Assembly: GCA_000403295.2 (NCBI GenBank)
Contig: KE159610.1
Coordinates: forward strand, 601,387 to 665,386
DNA from: Lachnospiraceae bacterium M18-1
GTDB taxonomy: Bacteria > Bacillota > Clostridia > Lachnospirales > Lachnospiraceae
Length of the DNA stretch: 64,000 bases
Reading direction: 5' to 3'
The notes under the pieces were generated by a model. It ran no database searches. It saw only the letters and a list, made by a program, of their open reading frames with translations, and had not been told where the DNA came from. Positions 9,401 through 20,724 of the stretch are shown here, in pieces; the first letter of the stretch is position 1, and each line of letters begins with the position of its first letter. The position numbers were made by a program, and so were the translations under genes.

Positions 9401-9429
9401 TTGCTTTTTTCTCCCTGGTCCGCTATAAT
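9401..9429 (+). promoter_or_regulatory. Sigma-A promoter of the DUF5688 gene
   Basis: TTGCTT and a perfect TATAAT are separated by 17 bases, about 100 bases before the DUF5688 start. A short hairpin (GGTAC / GTACC) lies in the leader near 9465-9482. Confidence 0.7.
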
Positions 9430-9529
9430 CTATCTACATAATATTTTTCAAATCATTTTTCTGGGTACGATTTCAGTACCGGCTTTCTCATTTTAATTTC
9501 AAGTGGACGCGCAGAAGAAGGGAGAATAC

Positions 9530-10456
9530 ATGACATATCAGGAGTTTGTATGCGCTATCGAAAAAAGAATGAATCAGAAACTCGAAGGAGGGATTAAGGC
9601 ATCACAGTATACGACAGTCAAAAATAATGGAAAAGTAAAGAAAGGGCTGCTCATCGAGGCCCCGGGAGTGAACATTTCCCCCACGATCTATCTGGAGGAA
9701 TTTTATCATCGTTATCTGGACGGCGAATTGGTCGACGAGCTTGTGCAGGATATCCTCAATTTTTACCGCATTGTAAGATGCGACCGTTCTATGGATACCA
9801 ACGATATCGAACACTATGACACGATTCAGGACAAGATTGTATTTAAGCTGGTCCACACTGAGAAAAACCGTGAATTGCTGGAAGGCGTCCCCCATATTGA
9901 GCTGCTGGACCTAAGTATCGTATTTTATGTCCTGCTGGATGTAAACAGCCAGGGGACCGCTACCATGACGGTGAATAACGAACACCTGCAGTATTGGGAC
10001 GTGACGGCGGATGAACTGCTCGCGCTGGCCCGCAAAAATGTAACGCGCCTGCTTCCGGCAGAATTGTTTACCATGCAGCAGGCCGTGGATGAAATCCTGC
10101 GCGCGGTTCCGGGCAAGCGGAAAAATCTGCTGATTGAATCTGTCACAGAGGCGGATGATTTTATGTATGTGCTATCCAATCCGATCCGCAGCTTCGGCGC
10201 AGCCTGCATCGTCTATCCAGAAGTTCTGGACATGGCCGGGCAGGTTCTGGGAGAAGACTACTACGTGCTCCCCAGCAGTGTCCACGAGGTCGTGCTTGTA
10301 CCTGCTTCAAAGGGTATGAAGCCGGAAGATATGAACGCAATGGTCACAGAGATCAATCAGACCCAGGTAGCTGAAGAAGAGATTTTAAGCAATCACGCAT
10401 ACCTCTATCAAAGGGAGGCCAGAAGGCTGGTCATGCAAAATTCTTTCAATTTCTAA
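9530..10456 (+). CDS. DUF5688 family protein
   Basis: 308 residues, soluble, no signal peptide. ATG 9530 is chosen because AAGGGAG stands five bases upstream; a start nine codons earlier (MDAQKKGEY) lies within that site. The protein begins MTYQEFV and contains LIEAPGVNISPTIYLEEFY and, near its end, SSVHEVVLVP, which I recognise as the DUF5688 pattern common in Lachnospiraceae, often present in several copies. No catalytic motif is known to me. It is transcribed alone from its own promoter and followed by the tRNA-Arg gene. The family call is fair; the function is unknown. Confidence 0.7.
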   Translation: MTYQEFVCAIEKRMNQKLEGGIKASQYTTVKNNGKVKKGLLIEAPGVNISPTIYLEEFYHRYLDGELVDELVQDILNFYRIVRCDRSMDTNDIEHYDTIQDKIVFKLVHTEKNRELLEGVPHIELLDLSIVFYVLLDVNSQGTATMTVNNEHLQYWDVTADELLALARKNVTRLLPAELFTMQQAVDEILRAVPGKRKNLLIESVTEADDFMYVLSNPIRSFGAACIVYPEVLDMAGQVLGEDYYVLPSSVHEVVLVPASKGMKPEDMNAMVTEINQTQVAEEEILSNHAYLYQREARRLVMQNSFNF

Positions 10457-10560
10457 AAGATTTGTCTCAGATTGAAGCTTCTTAATTACAATTCACAGTC
10501 ATTTCACTCACATGTAAAAAATTAGTTCTTTACTTTTTCCAAAATGTATGATAACATAGT

Positions 10561-10600
10561 TATTGCATTCCAGAGAGATACTTTTTTCTGGAATGCAATA
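10561..10600 (+). repeat. 13-bp perfect inverted repeat in the tRNA-Arg leader
   Basis: TATTGCATTCCAG (10561-10573) is exactly reversed at 10588-10600 with a 14-base T-rich loop. It ends one base before the first base of the tRNA. A TATGAT sequence at 10547-10552 could be the -10 element, so the hairpin would form the 5' leader of the precursor. Confidence 0.7.
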
Positions 10601-10601
10601 C

Positions 10602-10673
10602 ACGTCTGTAGCTCAGTGGATAGAGCACTGCCCTCCGGAGGCAGGTGCGGCGGTTCGATCCCGCCCAGACGTG
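10602..10673 (+). tRNA. tRNA-Arg (anticodon CCG)
   Basis: A 72-base cloverleaf. The acceptor stem ACGTCTG pairs fully with CAGACGT, the D arm is GCTC/GAGC, the anticodon stem CTGCC/GGCAG closes the loop CTCCGGA with anticodon CCG (codon CGG), and the T arm GGCGG/CCGCC closes TTCGATC. The discriminator base is G. CCA is not encoded. A T-run follows at once. All stems pair without mismatch. Confidence 0.95.
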
Positions 10674-10757
10674 TTTTTTTATTTCCGCGGAGCAGCGAGC
10701 TGCTCATCCGTTCTATTCCTTTTCAAAAATCACCTTACCCCATTTCTAATCTTTTCC

Positions 10758-10947
10758 ACCTGTACGGTTGCAATCCAAAGTCACATTTTTATGCAATTTA
10801 TTGTAATGAAAATGCGACTTCGGATTAGCAACCTACCTCATTAATGAGTAAAATGTGACTGCGTTAGCAGGCACAAAAGTACGAAGCACGGATTTTACGA
10901 ATGAATGAGGTGGTTTGGATGCTCAAAGAGCATCCAACCGTACAGGT
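10758..10947. repeat. 190-bp nested palindromic element overlapping the 3' end of nfo
   Basis: The ends ACCTGTACGGTTG (10758-10770) and its exact reverse complement (10935-10947) bound three inner stems: 10772-10789 with 10809-10826 (16 of 18 pairs), 10830-10854 with 10892-10915 (about 19 of 24), and GGATGCTC/GAGCATCC at 10917-10935. The right end covers the last eight codons and the stop of nfo. The rest of the interval 10674-10922 has no gene. Confidence 0.6.
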
Positions 10948-11837
10948 TGAATCTTTTCTTGCAACTCCGGATCAAATTCTCCGTTTCGCAACATTTCAAT
11001 CTCATATTTGTATGGCGCATAGGACATTTTCTTATTTTCTAAATCCGGTATATACGGCGTCTCCAGGATTTTGGGGACAGTCTCAAAATCCGGATGATGC
11101 ACGATCGCATTCAAGGCTTCAAATCCGATCTCCCCGAATCCGATATTCGCGTGCCTGTCCTTTGCGGCGCCGGGCATATTCTTGCTGTCGTTGATGTGGA
11201 ATACGGCAATCTGGTCTTTTCCCAGAAGCTGGTCAAACTCCCGGATCACATCATCAAAATGATGAATGATATCGTATCCGCTGTCGCTGGTATGGCAGGT
11301 ATCAAAGCAGACCCGCAGCTTCTCATTATATACAACACCGTCATAGATTCTTGCCAGTTCCTCGAATGTGCGGCCCACCTCGGAGCCCTTTCCTGCCATG
11401 GTCTCCAATGCGATGCAGCAGTCCGTGTCTCTGGTCAGGACCTCGTTCAGTCCTTTCACGATCTGAGAGATTCCCGCGTCTGCGCCTTCCCCCACATGAG
11501 CGCCCGGGTGCAGGATCAAAATATGGCTTTTGCAGGCGATCGTCCTCTGAATCTCCTTTTCCAAAAACTCCACTCCCAGCTGAAAGGTCTCCGGCTTTAC
11601 GGAGTTGCCCAGGTTGATGATATAAGGAGCATGGACAATGATCTCCTCAATGCCGTGTTCCCTCATGTATGCCCAGGCCGGCTCTATATTCAGCTCGTCC
11701 AGCTCCTTCCTGCGGGTATTCTGCGGTGCGCCGGTATAGAACATAAACGTATCCGCCCCGTAAGAAACCGCCTCCTTAGCGGAACCAAGCAGCATCTCCC
11801 TGCCACTCATTCCTACATGTGAACCAAGTTTTAACAT
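10923..11837 (-). CDS. nfo: Endonuclease IV (AP endonuclease)
   Basis: 304 residues from ATG 11837 (MLKLGSHVG), chosen because GGAAAGG stands nine bases upstream; the ATG three codons earlier abuts that site. Nfo family TIM barrel that cuts DNA 5' of abasic sites with three zinc ions. Metal ligands are visible in [40 protein letters not shown] and [11 protein letters not shown]. The last eight codons lie within the right arm of a 190-bp palindromic element, so the C-terminal tail (PVRLDAL) was probably replaced or added by that element. Single gene, with a repeat-rich leader upstream. Confidence 0.94.
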   Translation of the reverse strand: MLKLGSHVGMSGREMLLGSAKEAVSYGADTFMFYTGAPQNTRRKELDELNIEPAWAYMREHGIEEIIVHAPYIINLGNSVKPETFQLGVEFLEKEIQRTIACKSHILILHPGAHVGEGADAGISQIVKGLNEVLTRDTDCCIALETMAGKGSEVGRTFEELARIYDGVVYNEKLRVCFDTCHTSDSGYDIIHHFDDVIREFDQLLGKDQIAVFHINDSKNMPGAAKDRHANIGFGEIGFEALNAIVHHPDFETVPKILETPYIPDLENKKMSYAPYKYEIEMLRNGEFDPELQEKIQPVRLDAL

Positions 11838-11856
11838 ATCTGACATCCTTTCCTTG

Positions 11857-11915
11857 TACGCCGCAGTGCGCATCCCCCGGAGGGTCTTATAGGAGACAAC
11901 GTTTCATAAAGATAA
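11857..11915 (+). repeat. Repeat family B, copy 1 (partial)
   Basis: Contains CAGTGCGCATCCCCCGGAGG followed by the hairpin CTTATAGGA...TTTCATAAAG. The same block recurs 117 bases later. It lies in the gene-free interval 11838-12290, upstream of nfo. Confidence 0.75.
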
Positions 11916-11916
11916 A

Positions 11917-12036
11917 AAGTGTGTGCCTGGACGCACACTCGCGCCGGAGCGCAGCTGCGGCAGCAGCTATTTTCCTTATGCGCGCAGTGCGCATCCCCCG
12001 GAGGGTCTTATAGGAGACAACGTTTCATATAAGATA
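11917..12036 (+). repeat. Repeat family B, copy 2
   Basis: Begins with the hairpin GTGTGTGC/CGCACAC and CTCGCGCC, then GCAGTGCGCATCCCCCGGAG, then the hairpin CTTATAGGA...TTTCATATAAG. It is a near-exact tandem copy of the previous element's right half and shares its plan with copies near 35.9 and 54.9 kb. Confidence 0.75.
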
Positions 12037-12176
12037 AAACAGGACACCTCACCCATCCCGGATGAAATATCCTGCTTCATTTTCATAATACATGCCCTGC
12101 GGTATTCCAATCTGCTGTATTGCCGTTCAGTTCTTGACATACCGTCCCAAATCTTACCGAATCCGGCCGAAAACAT

Positions 12177-12249
12177 CACACATGAGCAAAAAGCAGAGAA
12201 GCGCAGCCTCGACAGACAGCTTTGCCGGCTACTTTTTCGCATGTGTGTG
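12177..12249. repeat. Long imperfect hairpin between efp and nfo
   Basis: CACACATGAGCAAAAAG pairs with CTTTTTCGCATGTGTG across about 40 bases. It lies just downstream of efp (minus strand) and may serve as its terminator, though no clear T-run follows. Confidence 0.45.
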
Positions 12250-12290
12250 AAGTGGCTGTGAATAATAACTCCCGGACTTCTCCCCTGCCA

Positions 12291-12848
12291 TTATACTCTT
12301 GACAGATATTCTCCGGTACGTGTATCGATCTTCAGCACATCCCCAGTCTCTACAAACAACGGCACCATAACGGTGGCTCCCGTCTCTACGGTAGCCGGCT
12401 TTGTCGCGCCCTGAGCGGTATCGCCCTTAAAGCCCGGCTCGGTCTCTGTGATTGCCAGTTCTACGAAAAGAGGCGGCTCTACGGAAAATACATTTCCCTT
12501 GTGGGAACAGATCTTCACGTTCTCATTCTCCTTGACAAACTTCAATGCGTCGCCTACCACTTCAGCGTTCAGAGCGATCTGATCGTAAGTCTCAACGTCC
12601 ATAAAATTATATAAATCCCCATCCTGGTACAGGTACTGCATCTCCTTCCTGTCGATATGGGCTTTTGGGAACTTCTCGGTGGGCCGGAAGGTCTTCTCTA
12701 CCACACCGCCGCTGATGATATTTTTCAGCTTTGTTCTGACAAATGCCGCACCCTTGCCCGGCTTAACATGCTGAAATTCCAATATCTGGTAAATATTTCC
12801 GTCGATCTCAACGGTAACACCATTCTTAAATTCTCCTGCTGCGATCAT
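12291..12848 (-). CDS. efp: Elongation factor P
   Basis: 185 residues, the usual length. EF-P binds between the P and E sites of the ribosome and relieves stalling at polyproline. The KOW-like N-terminal domain carries the loop [10 protein letters not shown], where Lys32 is the residue modified in many species, and the C-terminal OB domain ends with the family signature around [17 protein letters not shown] 12848 follows AAAGGAGG at seven bases. It sits beside yqeG and the shikimate kinase gene, a grouping seen in Clostridia. No modification enzyme gene was found nearby. Confidence 0.96.
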   Translation of the reverse strand: MIAAGEFKNGVTVEIDGNIYQILEFQHVKPGKGAAFVRTKLKNIISGGVVEKTFRPTEKFPKAHIDRKEMQYLYQDGDLYNFMDVETYDQIALNAEVVGDALKFVKENENVKICSHKGNVFSVEPPLFVELAITETEPGFKGDTAQGATKPATVETGATVMVPLFVETGDVLKIDTRTGEYLSRV

Positions 12849-12916
12849 ATATAATCCTCCTTTAATTCTCGCTGTGTTACATTTTATAATAATTTCCGGC
12901 TTTTTTCAACCTTTTT

Positions 12917-13429
12917 TTATATTCCCCGAGTCATTCTTTGCTTTCTTTTATAAAAATACAACACGATCCGCTCCAGATAACGCTTCAGAATAATCTGGAT
13001 CTCTTCCCTGGGATACATCGGTTTGACCAGGATATTGCGGATTCCGGTCCGTTTTGCGCCCCACACATCGGTAAACAGCTGATCCCCTACAAAAATCGTA
13101 TTGGTCCGGTCCGTATCCATCATCTCCATGGCACGGATGTAATTCTTGCGCGACGGCTTGTGTGCGTTGAAAATGTACTTTGTCCCGATCTCCTCATTGA
13201 ACATCTTCACTCTGGGCTCCTGGTTGTTGGAGATCAGGCAGGAGGCAAATCCAATCGATTCCAGCCTGCGGAACAGTTCCTTGGCCCTTGTGTCCGCAGG
13301 CGCGCCGTGGGGAACCAGGGTATTGTCGATATCAAAGATCACGCCCCGGTATCCCTCTTCATATAACTTTTCAAAAGGTATGATATAGGTGGAAGCCACA
13401 TATTCATCCGGAAAAAACATCTCAAACAT
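12917..13429 (-). CDS. yqeG: YqeG-family HAD IIIA phosphatase
   Basis: 170 residues from ATG 13429, chosen because AAAGGAG lies eight bases upstream and because the open frame further upstream runs into a transposon-like inverted repeat. HAD superfamily: motif I DIDNTLVPHG gives the nucleophile Asp33 and Asp35, motif II SNN is in LISNNQEPR, the lysine is in HKPSRKN, and motif III is VGDQLFTDVWGAKRTG. YqeG proteins belong to the phosphatidylglycerophosphatase GEP4-like group, so dephosphorylation of a lipid head group is possible; the substrate is not shown by the sequence. Neighbours are efp and the shikimate kinase gene. Confidence 0.9.
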   Translation of the reverse strand: MFEMFFPDEYVASTYIIPFEKLYEEGYRGVIFDIDNTLVPHGAPADTRAKELFRRLESIGFASCLISNNQEPRVKMFNEEIGTKYIFNAHKPSRKNYIRAMEMMDTDRTNTIFVGDQLFTDVWGAKRTGIRNILVKPMYPREEIQIILKRYLERIVLYFYKRKQRMTRGI

Positions 13430-13490
13430 ATCCCTGTCTCCTTTCCTGGAAATGCGGAAACCAGATCTGCGGCACAGCCGGCTCTCTCTG

Positions 13491-13570
13491 GAGCGTGTTT
13501 GAAAATTCATTCCTATAATCTGATGCAAAGTGGAACGACATCTTGTAGAAAGCAATTTTCAAACACGCTC
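13491..13570. mobile_element. 80-bp MITE-like element with 17-bp terminal inverted repeats
   Basis: GAGCGTGTTTGAAAATT at 13491-13507 is the exact reverse complement of 13554-13570. The 46-base middle has no ORF. The size and perfect ends fit a miniature inverted-repeat element; an ordinary terminator is unlikely because of the 46-base loop. The first 11 bases recur at 62833-62843 beside insertion-sequence debris. Confidence 0.55.
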
Positions 13571-13659
13571 TGGAACATCATCGCATTAATAATCAAGTAG
13601 TAATGCACCGGCCATTATACGAGTTCTGGTATCCGTTTCTCCATATGGCATATGGACCG

Positions 13660-14427
13660 CTACAGCTTCGCGATCAGCTCCTCGCAGATCTGAAGCACGC
13701 TCTTGCCGTCCGTGTAGATTACAATATCCGCCGCCTTTTCATATTTTTCCCGGCGCTTTTCCATCAACTCCGTAATAAATTCTACATTGTTATTTCCATT
13801 CAGGACCGGACGGTCGGTGCTGTCCTTCACACGCTCGTAAATCGTATGAGGACTTGCCGTCAGAAGCGCTACGCGCCCGTTTTTCTTCATCTCCACCACA
13901 TTTTCTTCCCGGAGCGCCGCGCCGCCTCCGCAGGAAATCACCGCGCGCTTCCGAAGCTGCATCTCTTTCAAAAGCTGAGTTTCCCTGTTGCGGAAATATT
14001 CTTCCCCATAGGTGGCAAAGATATCCGGGATGCTCATGCCTTCCCGCTCCGCGATCACCTGGTCCATCTCCACCACATCCATGGCAAACATCGTGCTCAG
14101 GTATTCGGAAACTGTCGTCTTTCCGGCCCCCATAAAGCCGATCAGGACAATATTGTAGTCAAACAGCCGCCTTGCCTGGATCCGTTTGCTGTTCCTGACA
14201 ATCTCAGAAAAGACATTTTCAATCTCGTTCTGGTAGCGGTGGCCCTCCAGCCGTTCCTGCCGTCTCTTCTCCTGCTTTTCCTCCTGTGCAGGCTGCAGGA
14301 CCGGCATGCCGTACTCCTGCTTATAGGCCATGATCTTTTCTATAATCGTATTACGCTCTTCAAGAACGTCAATGATCCTGTCGTCGCACATGGCAAGCTG
14401 TTCCCGGTACATCTCCAAATCATTCAT
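13660..14427 (-). CDS. aroK: Chorismate mutase-like domain fused to shikimate kinase
   Basis: 255 residues. Residues 1-88 resemble the AroQ helical chorismate mutase fold (LEMYREQLAMCDDRIIDVLE, then a long basic helix with RRQERLEG). Residues 92-255 are a complete shikimate kinase: P-loop GFMGAGKT at 97-104, EMDQVI, the FRNRETQLL shikimate site, SCGGGAA, and the lid DRPVLNG. Shikimate kinase makes shikimate 3-phosphate in aromatic amino-acid synthesis; the N-terminal domain would act two to three steps later or serve as an allosteric sensor. I cannot see all catalytic mutase residues with certainty. ATG 14427 has GGAG 14 bases upstream and a weaker GCAGG next to it. Confidence 0.88.
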   Translation of the reverse strand: MNDLEMYREQLAMCDDRIIDVLEERNTIIEKIMAYKQEYGMPVLQPAQEEKQEKRRQERLEGHRYQNEIENVFSEIVRNSKRIQARRLFDYNIVLIGFMGAGKTTVSEYLSTMFAMDVVEMDQVIAEREGMSIPDIFATYGEEYFRNRETQLLKEMQLRKRAVISCGGGAALREENVVEMKKNGRVALLTASPHTIYERVKDSTDRPVLNGNNNVEFITELMEKRREKYEKAADIVIYTDGKSVLQICEELIAKL

Positions 14428-14484
14428 CCTGCTTCTCTTCTCCCTTTCGCGGATCTCCTTTTCCTCAGTTTCCTGACAATCCGC

Positions 14485-15312
14485 TTATTCTTCTTTACTC
14501 TTAGTTTTCAGCGCGGCATTCACGTCAGCCTTGAAGAGCTTCCACGCATCTTCATTTTCCACAAAATACTTGGGACAGTTCTTTTCCGTCACATCATAAT
14601 GCCGGATGACTGCTTCCGCATCCAGGTTATATTTTGCACACAGAAACGCTGTCAGACGTACCATGGAAATATAAGTCTCCTGATTGAACTTTCCCGTAGC
14701 ATCGGGATGGCAGCACTCAATAGAAACGGTATCATGGTTGCGTTCATTGGACGCGTATGCCACCTCCTGGGTCGGGATACACTGTACGATCTCTCCATCC
14801 AGACCCACGATAAAATGGCTGCTCACAGAGGCTCCGTGCCCGTCCTGCAGGCTGTTGAAATAATCCCGGTTCTGCTGCGCCGTGCTCCCCGGATTCGCCG
14901 TATAATGAATCACAATCCCAGCAACGGAATCTACTTCCGTTCCCGGCCTGGAATAATCATTCACATCAAGAAGCTGGACGCTGATCTCCGGCTCCGACGC
15001 ATCCAGCTTTAGTCCGCTGGTCTCTGCTTCCTCGGCGGAACAGCGGGTGAGCAGGAACATCGCCAGCAGAGTCAGCAGCACTCCTGCGGCAATTCCAGCC
15101 AGAAAACTTTTTGGCTCCAGGTTTACACTCACTTTCAGCTTCCGGCTGCTTTTCTTCTTCCGCCTTTTTTTCTTTCGCTTCCCGTTATGCTTCGGAGTCT
15201 TCCCCGTGCTTCTCTGTACTGTGCCGGCCGATCCAGTATTTTTCAGCTCTATACTGCCTGAATCTATACTGTTCCGCCCGATTCCTTTCTGTTCCGTACT
15301 CTCCTGTTCCAT
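14485..15312 (-). CDS. Membrane-anchored N-acetylmuramoyl-L-alanine amidase (Amidase_2)
   Basis: 275 residues. The first 65 are Ser/Thr-rich then very basic (KRKKKRRKKK), so cytoplasmic; residues 69-89 form one membrane helix; the amidase domain follows outside. Zinc ligands His136 (VIHYT), His238 (IRHYD) and Cys246 (KNCPKYF), with Glu199 as likely catalytic acid. These enzymes cut the lactyl amide between MurNAc and L-Ala in peptidoglycan. ATG 15312 has GGAG nine bases upstream. The N-terminal region is built from short repeated DNA words and is likely to vary in length between strains. It lies between the shikimate kinase gene and guaB, in the same direction. Confidence 0.88.
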   Translation of the reverse strand: MEQESTEQKGIGRNSIDSGSIELKNTGSAGTVQRSTGKTPKHNGKRKKKRRKKKSSRKLKVSVNLEPKSFLAGIAAGVLLTLLAMFLLTRCSAEEAETSGLKLDASEPEISVQLLDVNDYSRPGTEVDSVAGIVIHYTANPGSTAQQNRDYFNSLQDGHGASVSSHFIVGLDGEIVQCIPTQEVAYASNERNHDTVSIECCHPDATGKFNQETYISMVRLTAFLCAKYNLDAEAVIRHYDVTEKNCPKYFVENEDAWKLFKADVNAALKTKSKEE

Positions 15313-15401
15313 CTTTATCTGCTCCGTACTTTTTTCCTTGCCTCTCCTCCACGCCGGTCACTGCACTGATCTGTCGGGAGGATGCTCATAAAAGCGCTTT
15401 C

Positions 15402-16913
<1,512 letters not shown>

Positions 16914-17041
16914 CTATGTATGATCCGCCTGGCAAAATGTCTCTGTAATGAATACAGACTTTTAACGTTCGAATCATAGGTATTTTATCTGATATGGTAC
17001 AAAAATTCCGAAGGGTTGTCAAGTGCTTTTTTTGCGCAAAG

Positions 17042-17084
17042 CAAAAAGAGCGGTTAGATGATCTTTGGATCATCCAACCTGCTC
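17042..17084 (-). terminator. Intrinsic terminator of groESL
   Basis: On the minus strand GAGCAGGTTGGATGATCC pairs with the following GATCATCTAACCGCTC around an AAA loop, and TTTTTGC follows directly. It begins 23 bases after the groEL stop codon. Confidence 0.8.
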
Positions 17085-17106
17085 ATTCATTCGCGATAAC
17101 TGCGGA

Positions 17107-19081
<1,975 letters not shown>

Positions 19082-19110
19082 TGTAATTCCTCCTTCAAAC
19101 ATTTTCTTTG

Positions 19111-19137
19111 TTAGCACTCATTTCATCTGAGTGCTAA
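19111..19137. promoter_or_regulatory. CIRCE operator (HrcA site)
   Basis: TTAGCACTC-N9-GAGTGCTAA, identical to the consensus at all 18 arm positions, 29 bases before the groES start and in the transcribed leader. HrcA represses groESL through this element in Firmicutes. hrcA itself is not in the window. Confidence 0.98.
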
Positions 19138-19148
19138 CCCATGAATAT

Positions 19149-19177
19149 AAAATAGCACTACACCGACGATTTGTCAA
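19149..19177 (-). promoter_or_regulatory. Sigma-A promoter of groESL
   Basis: On the minus strand a perfect TTGACA is followed after 17 bases by TATTTT, ending 12 bases before the CIRCE element. Confidence 0.8.
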
Positions 19178-19199
19178 CAATGTTTCCAAATTTTTATAA

Positions 19200-19517
19200 T
19201 TAGTTTATAAACCTTTTTTCCGACACACTGTAAAAACCGTTTTCGATCCGGAATGTGATCATGTTCCCGGCCTCTGACCGATAGCGTTCTTTTACCACTC
19301 CGGTACAGTACAGAAGCTCCTTTTTGGTAGAAATGTAGCACTGATACTTGGCATCCAGGGAGATCACCGTCAGGTCTTCCTCCGTTAACTCTAAGTATAT
19401 GTAATCTTCCTCCATGTCATACCTGTATACTTTACACTTATGCGTCGTATCATCCAGCGCAACATCTGCAGATATCGTCTTTGCCATCCGTAAGTCTACC
19501 GAATTTCCCTCAAACAT
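19200..19517 (-). CDS. Small conserved-looking protein of unknown function
   Basis: 105 residues, rich in beta-forming residues (KCKVYRYDMEEDYIYLELTE, then LLYCTGVVKERYRSEAGNMITFRI). It is acidic with no membrane segment or signal peptide. ATG 19517 follows AGGAGGAGG at five bases, a strong site that supports a real gene. The composition and beta pattern recall PilZ-domain or YcgR N-terminal barrels, but the RxxxR and DxSxxG binding motifs are not seen, so I do not assign it. It lies 195 bases downstream of codY in the same direction and may be cotranscribed. Confidence 0.6.
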   Translation of the reverse strand: MFEGNSVDLRMAKTISADVALDDTTHKCKVYRYDMEEDYIYLELTEEDLTVISLDAKYQCYISTKKELLYCTGVVKERYRSEAGNMITFRIENGFYSVSEKRFIN

Positions 19518-19712
19518 TATGTCCTCCTCCTATGATTTGTAATCCAATAACTGCGCAAATTGATTGCCGGGTACAGCCAGCCTGTTTTTGCAGATTGAAT
19601 TTTTGCCTGCCGGTATCATTTTTTCTGATACTGCCTATGCAGATTTTTCCTGCAATGCTTTTGATATCTTTCGAAAAAAAGGATATCAGAATCCTGACAT
19701 CCCTTCTTCCTC

Positions 19713-20492
19713 TCACACTCTTTCTTTCTTGATCTTTTCCAATTCTGTAAATACATATTCATTCAGAACCTTTATGTACGTTCCCTTCATTCCTGATGAA
19801 CGGGATTCGATCACCCCGGCGCTTTCGAACTTTCTCAATGCATTGACGATCACAGAACGGGTAATCCCCACTCTGTCCGCAATCTTGCTGGCCACCAGGA
19901 TCCCTTCCGTATCCCCCAGCTCTTCAAAAATATGAAGGATAGCTTCCAGCTCTGAAAATGACAGCGTACCGATAGCAGACTGAACGATATGCTCCTTCCT
20001 GGATTCTTCTGCGCTTTCCTCATTCACAGAACGGAGCATCTCGAGTCCGACAACGGCGGTCCCATATTCACTTAAAATAATATCGTCAATCTCATAAAGC
20101 GCATCCTGCTTGTATACAAATAATGTTCCCAGCCGTTCCCCTGCAATATCGATCGGCGTGATGATAGCCTGATACCCCTTTACAGCCTCCGGTGAAAAAC
20201 CAAGTGTCTCCAGATTGACATTTTCCTTCGTAGACAAGATGCTGAGGAGCCGTTCATTGAGCATCTCGTCAATATGTGCTCCCACAGACTCCGCGATCAG
20301 CTCTTCGATCCCCTTGATCCTGGAAGAACCACTGACTCCCAGTATCTTGCCCTTTTTACTGACCACCAGAACATTCGACTCCAGAATATCTGTCATTACT
20401 GCACAGATATCATTAAAGACCACCTTGCTGGAATTGTTATTATGAAGCAGTTTATTGATTTTTCTTGTTTTATCTAATAATTGTACACTCAT
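19713..20492 (-). CDS. codY: GTP- and branched-chain amino-acid-sensing repressor CodY
   Basis: 259 residues, the standard CodY length, from ATG 20492 (MSVQLLDKTRKIN), with GGAGGAA five bases upstream. The N-terminal GAF domain (to about 155) binds isoleucine and valine, and the C-terminal winged helix contains the almost invariant ASKIADRVGITRSVIVNALR recognition helix and ends SSGMKGTYIKVLN. CodY represses nitrogen, amino-acid and stationary-phase genes when GTP and branched-chain amino acids are plentiful. Gene order yifB-dprA-topA-codY is conserved in Firmicutes. A CodY-like site is seen before gltB in this window. Confidence 0.97.
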   Translation of the reverse strand: MSVQLLDKTRKINKLLHNNNSSKVVFNDICAVMTDILESNVLVVSKKGKILGVSGSSRIKGIEELIAESVGAHIDEMLNERLLSILSTKENVNLETLGFSPEAVKGYQAIITPIDIAGERLGTLFVYKQDALYEIDDIILSEYGTAVVGLEMLRSVNEESAEESRKEHIVQSAIGTLSFSELEAILHIFEELGDTEGILVASKIADRVGITRSVIVNALRKFESAGVIESRSSGMKGTYIKVLNEYVFTELEKIKKERV

Positions 20493-20678
20493 CAGCTTCC
20501 TCCACATTTTATCAAAGACCGTTTTCTTCGGGTAAGTTCCTATGGAACAAAAGTCTCTTTTGCAGCGGTTAATTGTATACACAACTCACTACATTTACCA
20601 GATAAAACCATGTTATCATACAATTTTCGAAATATCAATTAAAATGTGAATATATATTACAGGAAATATCAAATAATT

Positions 20679-20715
20679 GTTACAGTTCACGACCTGACCT
20701 GCCGCGAACTGTAAC
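20679..20715. repeat. GTTAC hairpin downstream of topA
   Basis: GTTACAGTTCACG pairs with CGCGAACTGTAAC around 11 bases. The same outer stem occurs at 44676-44703 within repeat family A. Here only this first hairpin of the family is present, just after the topA stop codon, where it may act as a terminator. Confidence 0.6.
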
Positions 20716-20724
20716 ACAACTATT

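Noticed and set aside
13603..15012. 469-codon plus-strand open frame opposite shikimate kinase and amidase
   Set aside because: It is the shadow of two real minus-strand genes; no ribosome binding site and no recognisable motif.
15111..15312. Frameshift in the N-terminus of the amidase gene
   Set aside because: The repetitive, basic start is in frame with the membrane helix and catalytic domain and has its own ribosome binding site.
20493..20724. CodY box before codY (near 20619)
   Set aside because: AATTTTCGAAATATC matches only 11 of 15 consensus positions; not better than chance in AT-rich DNA.
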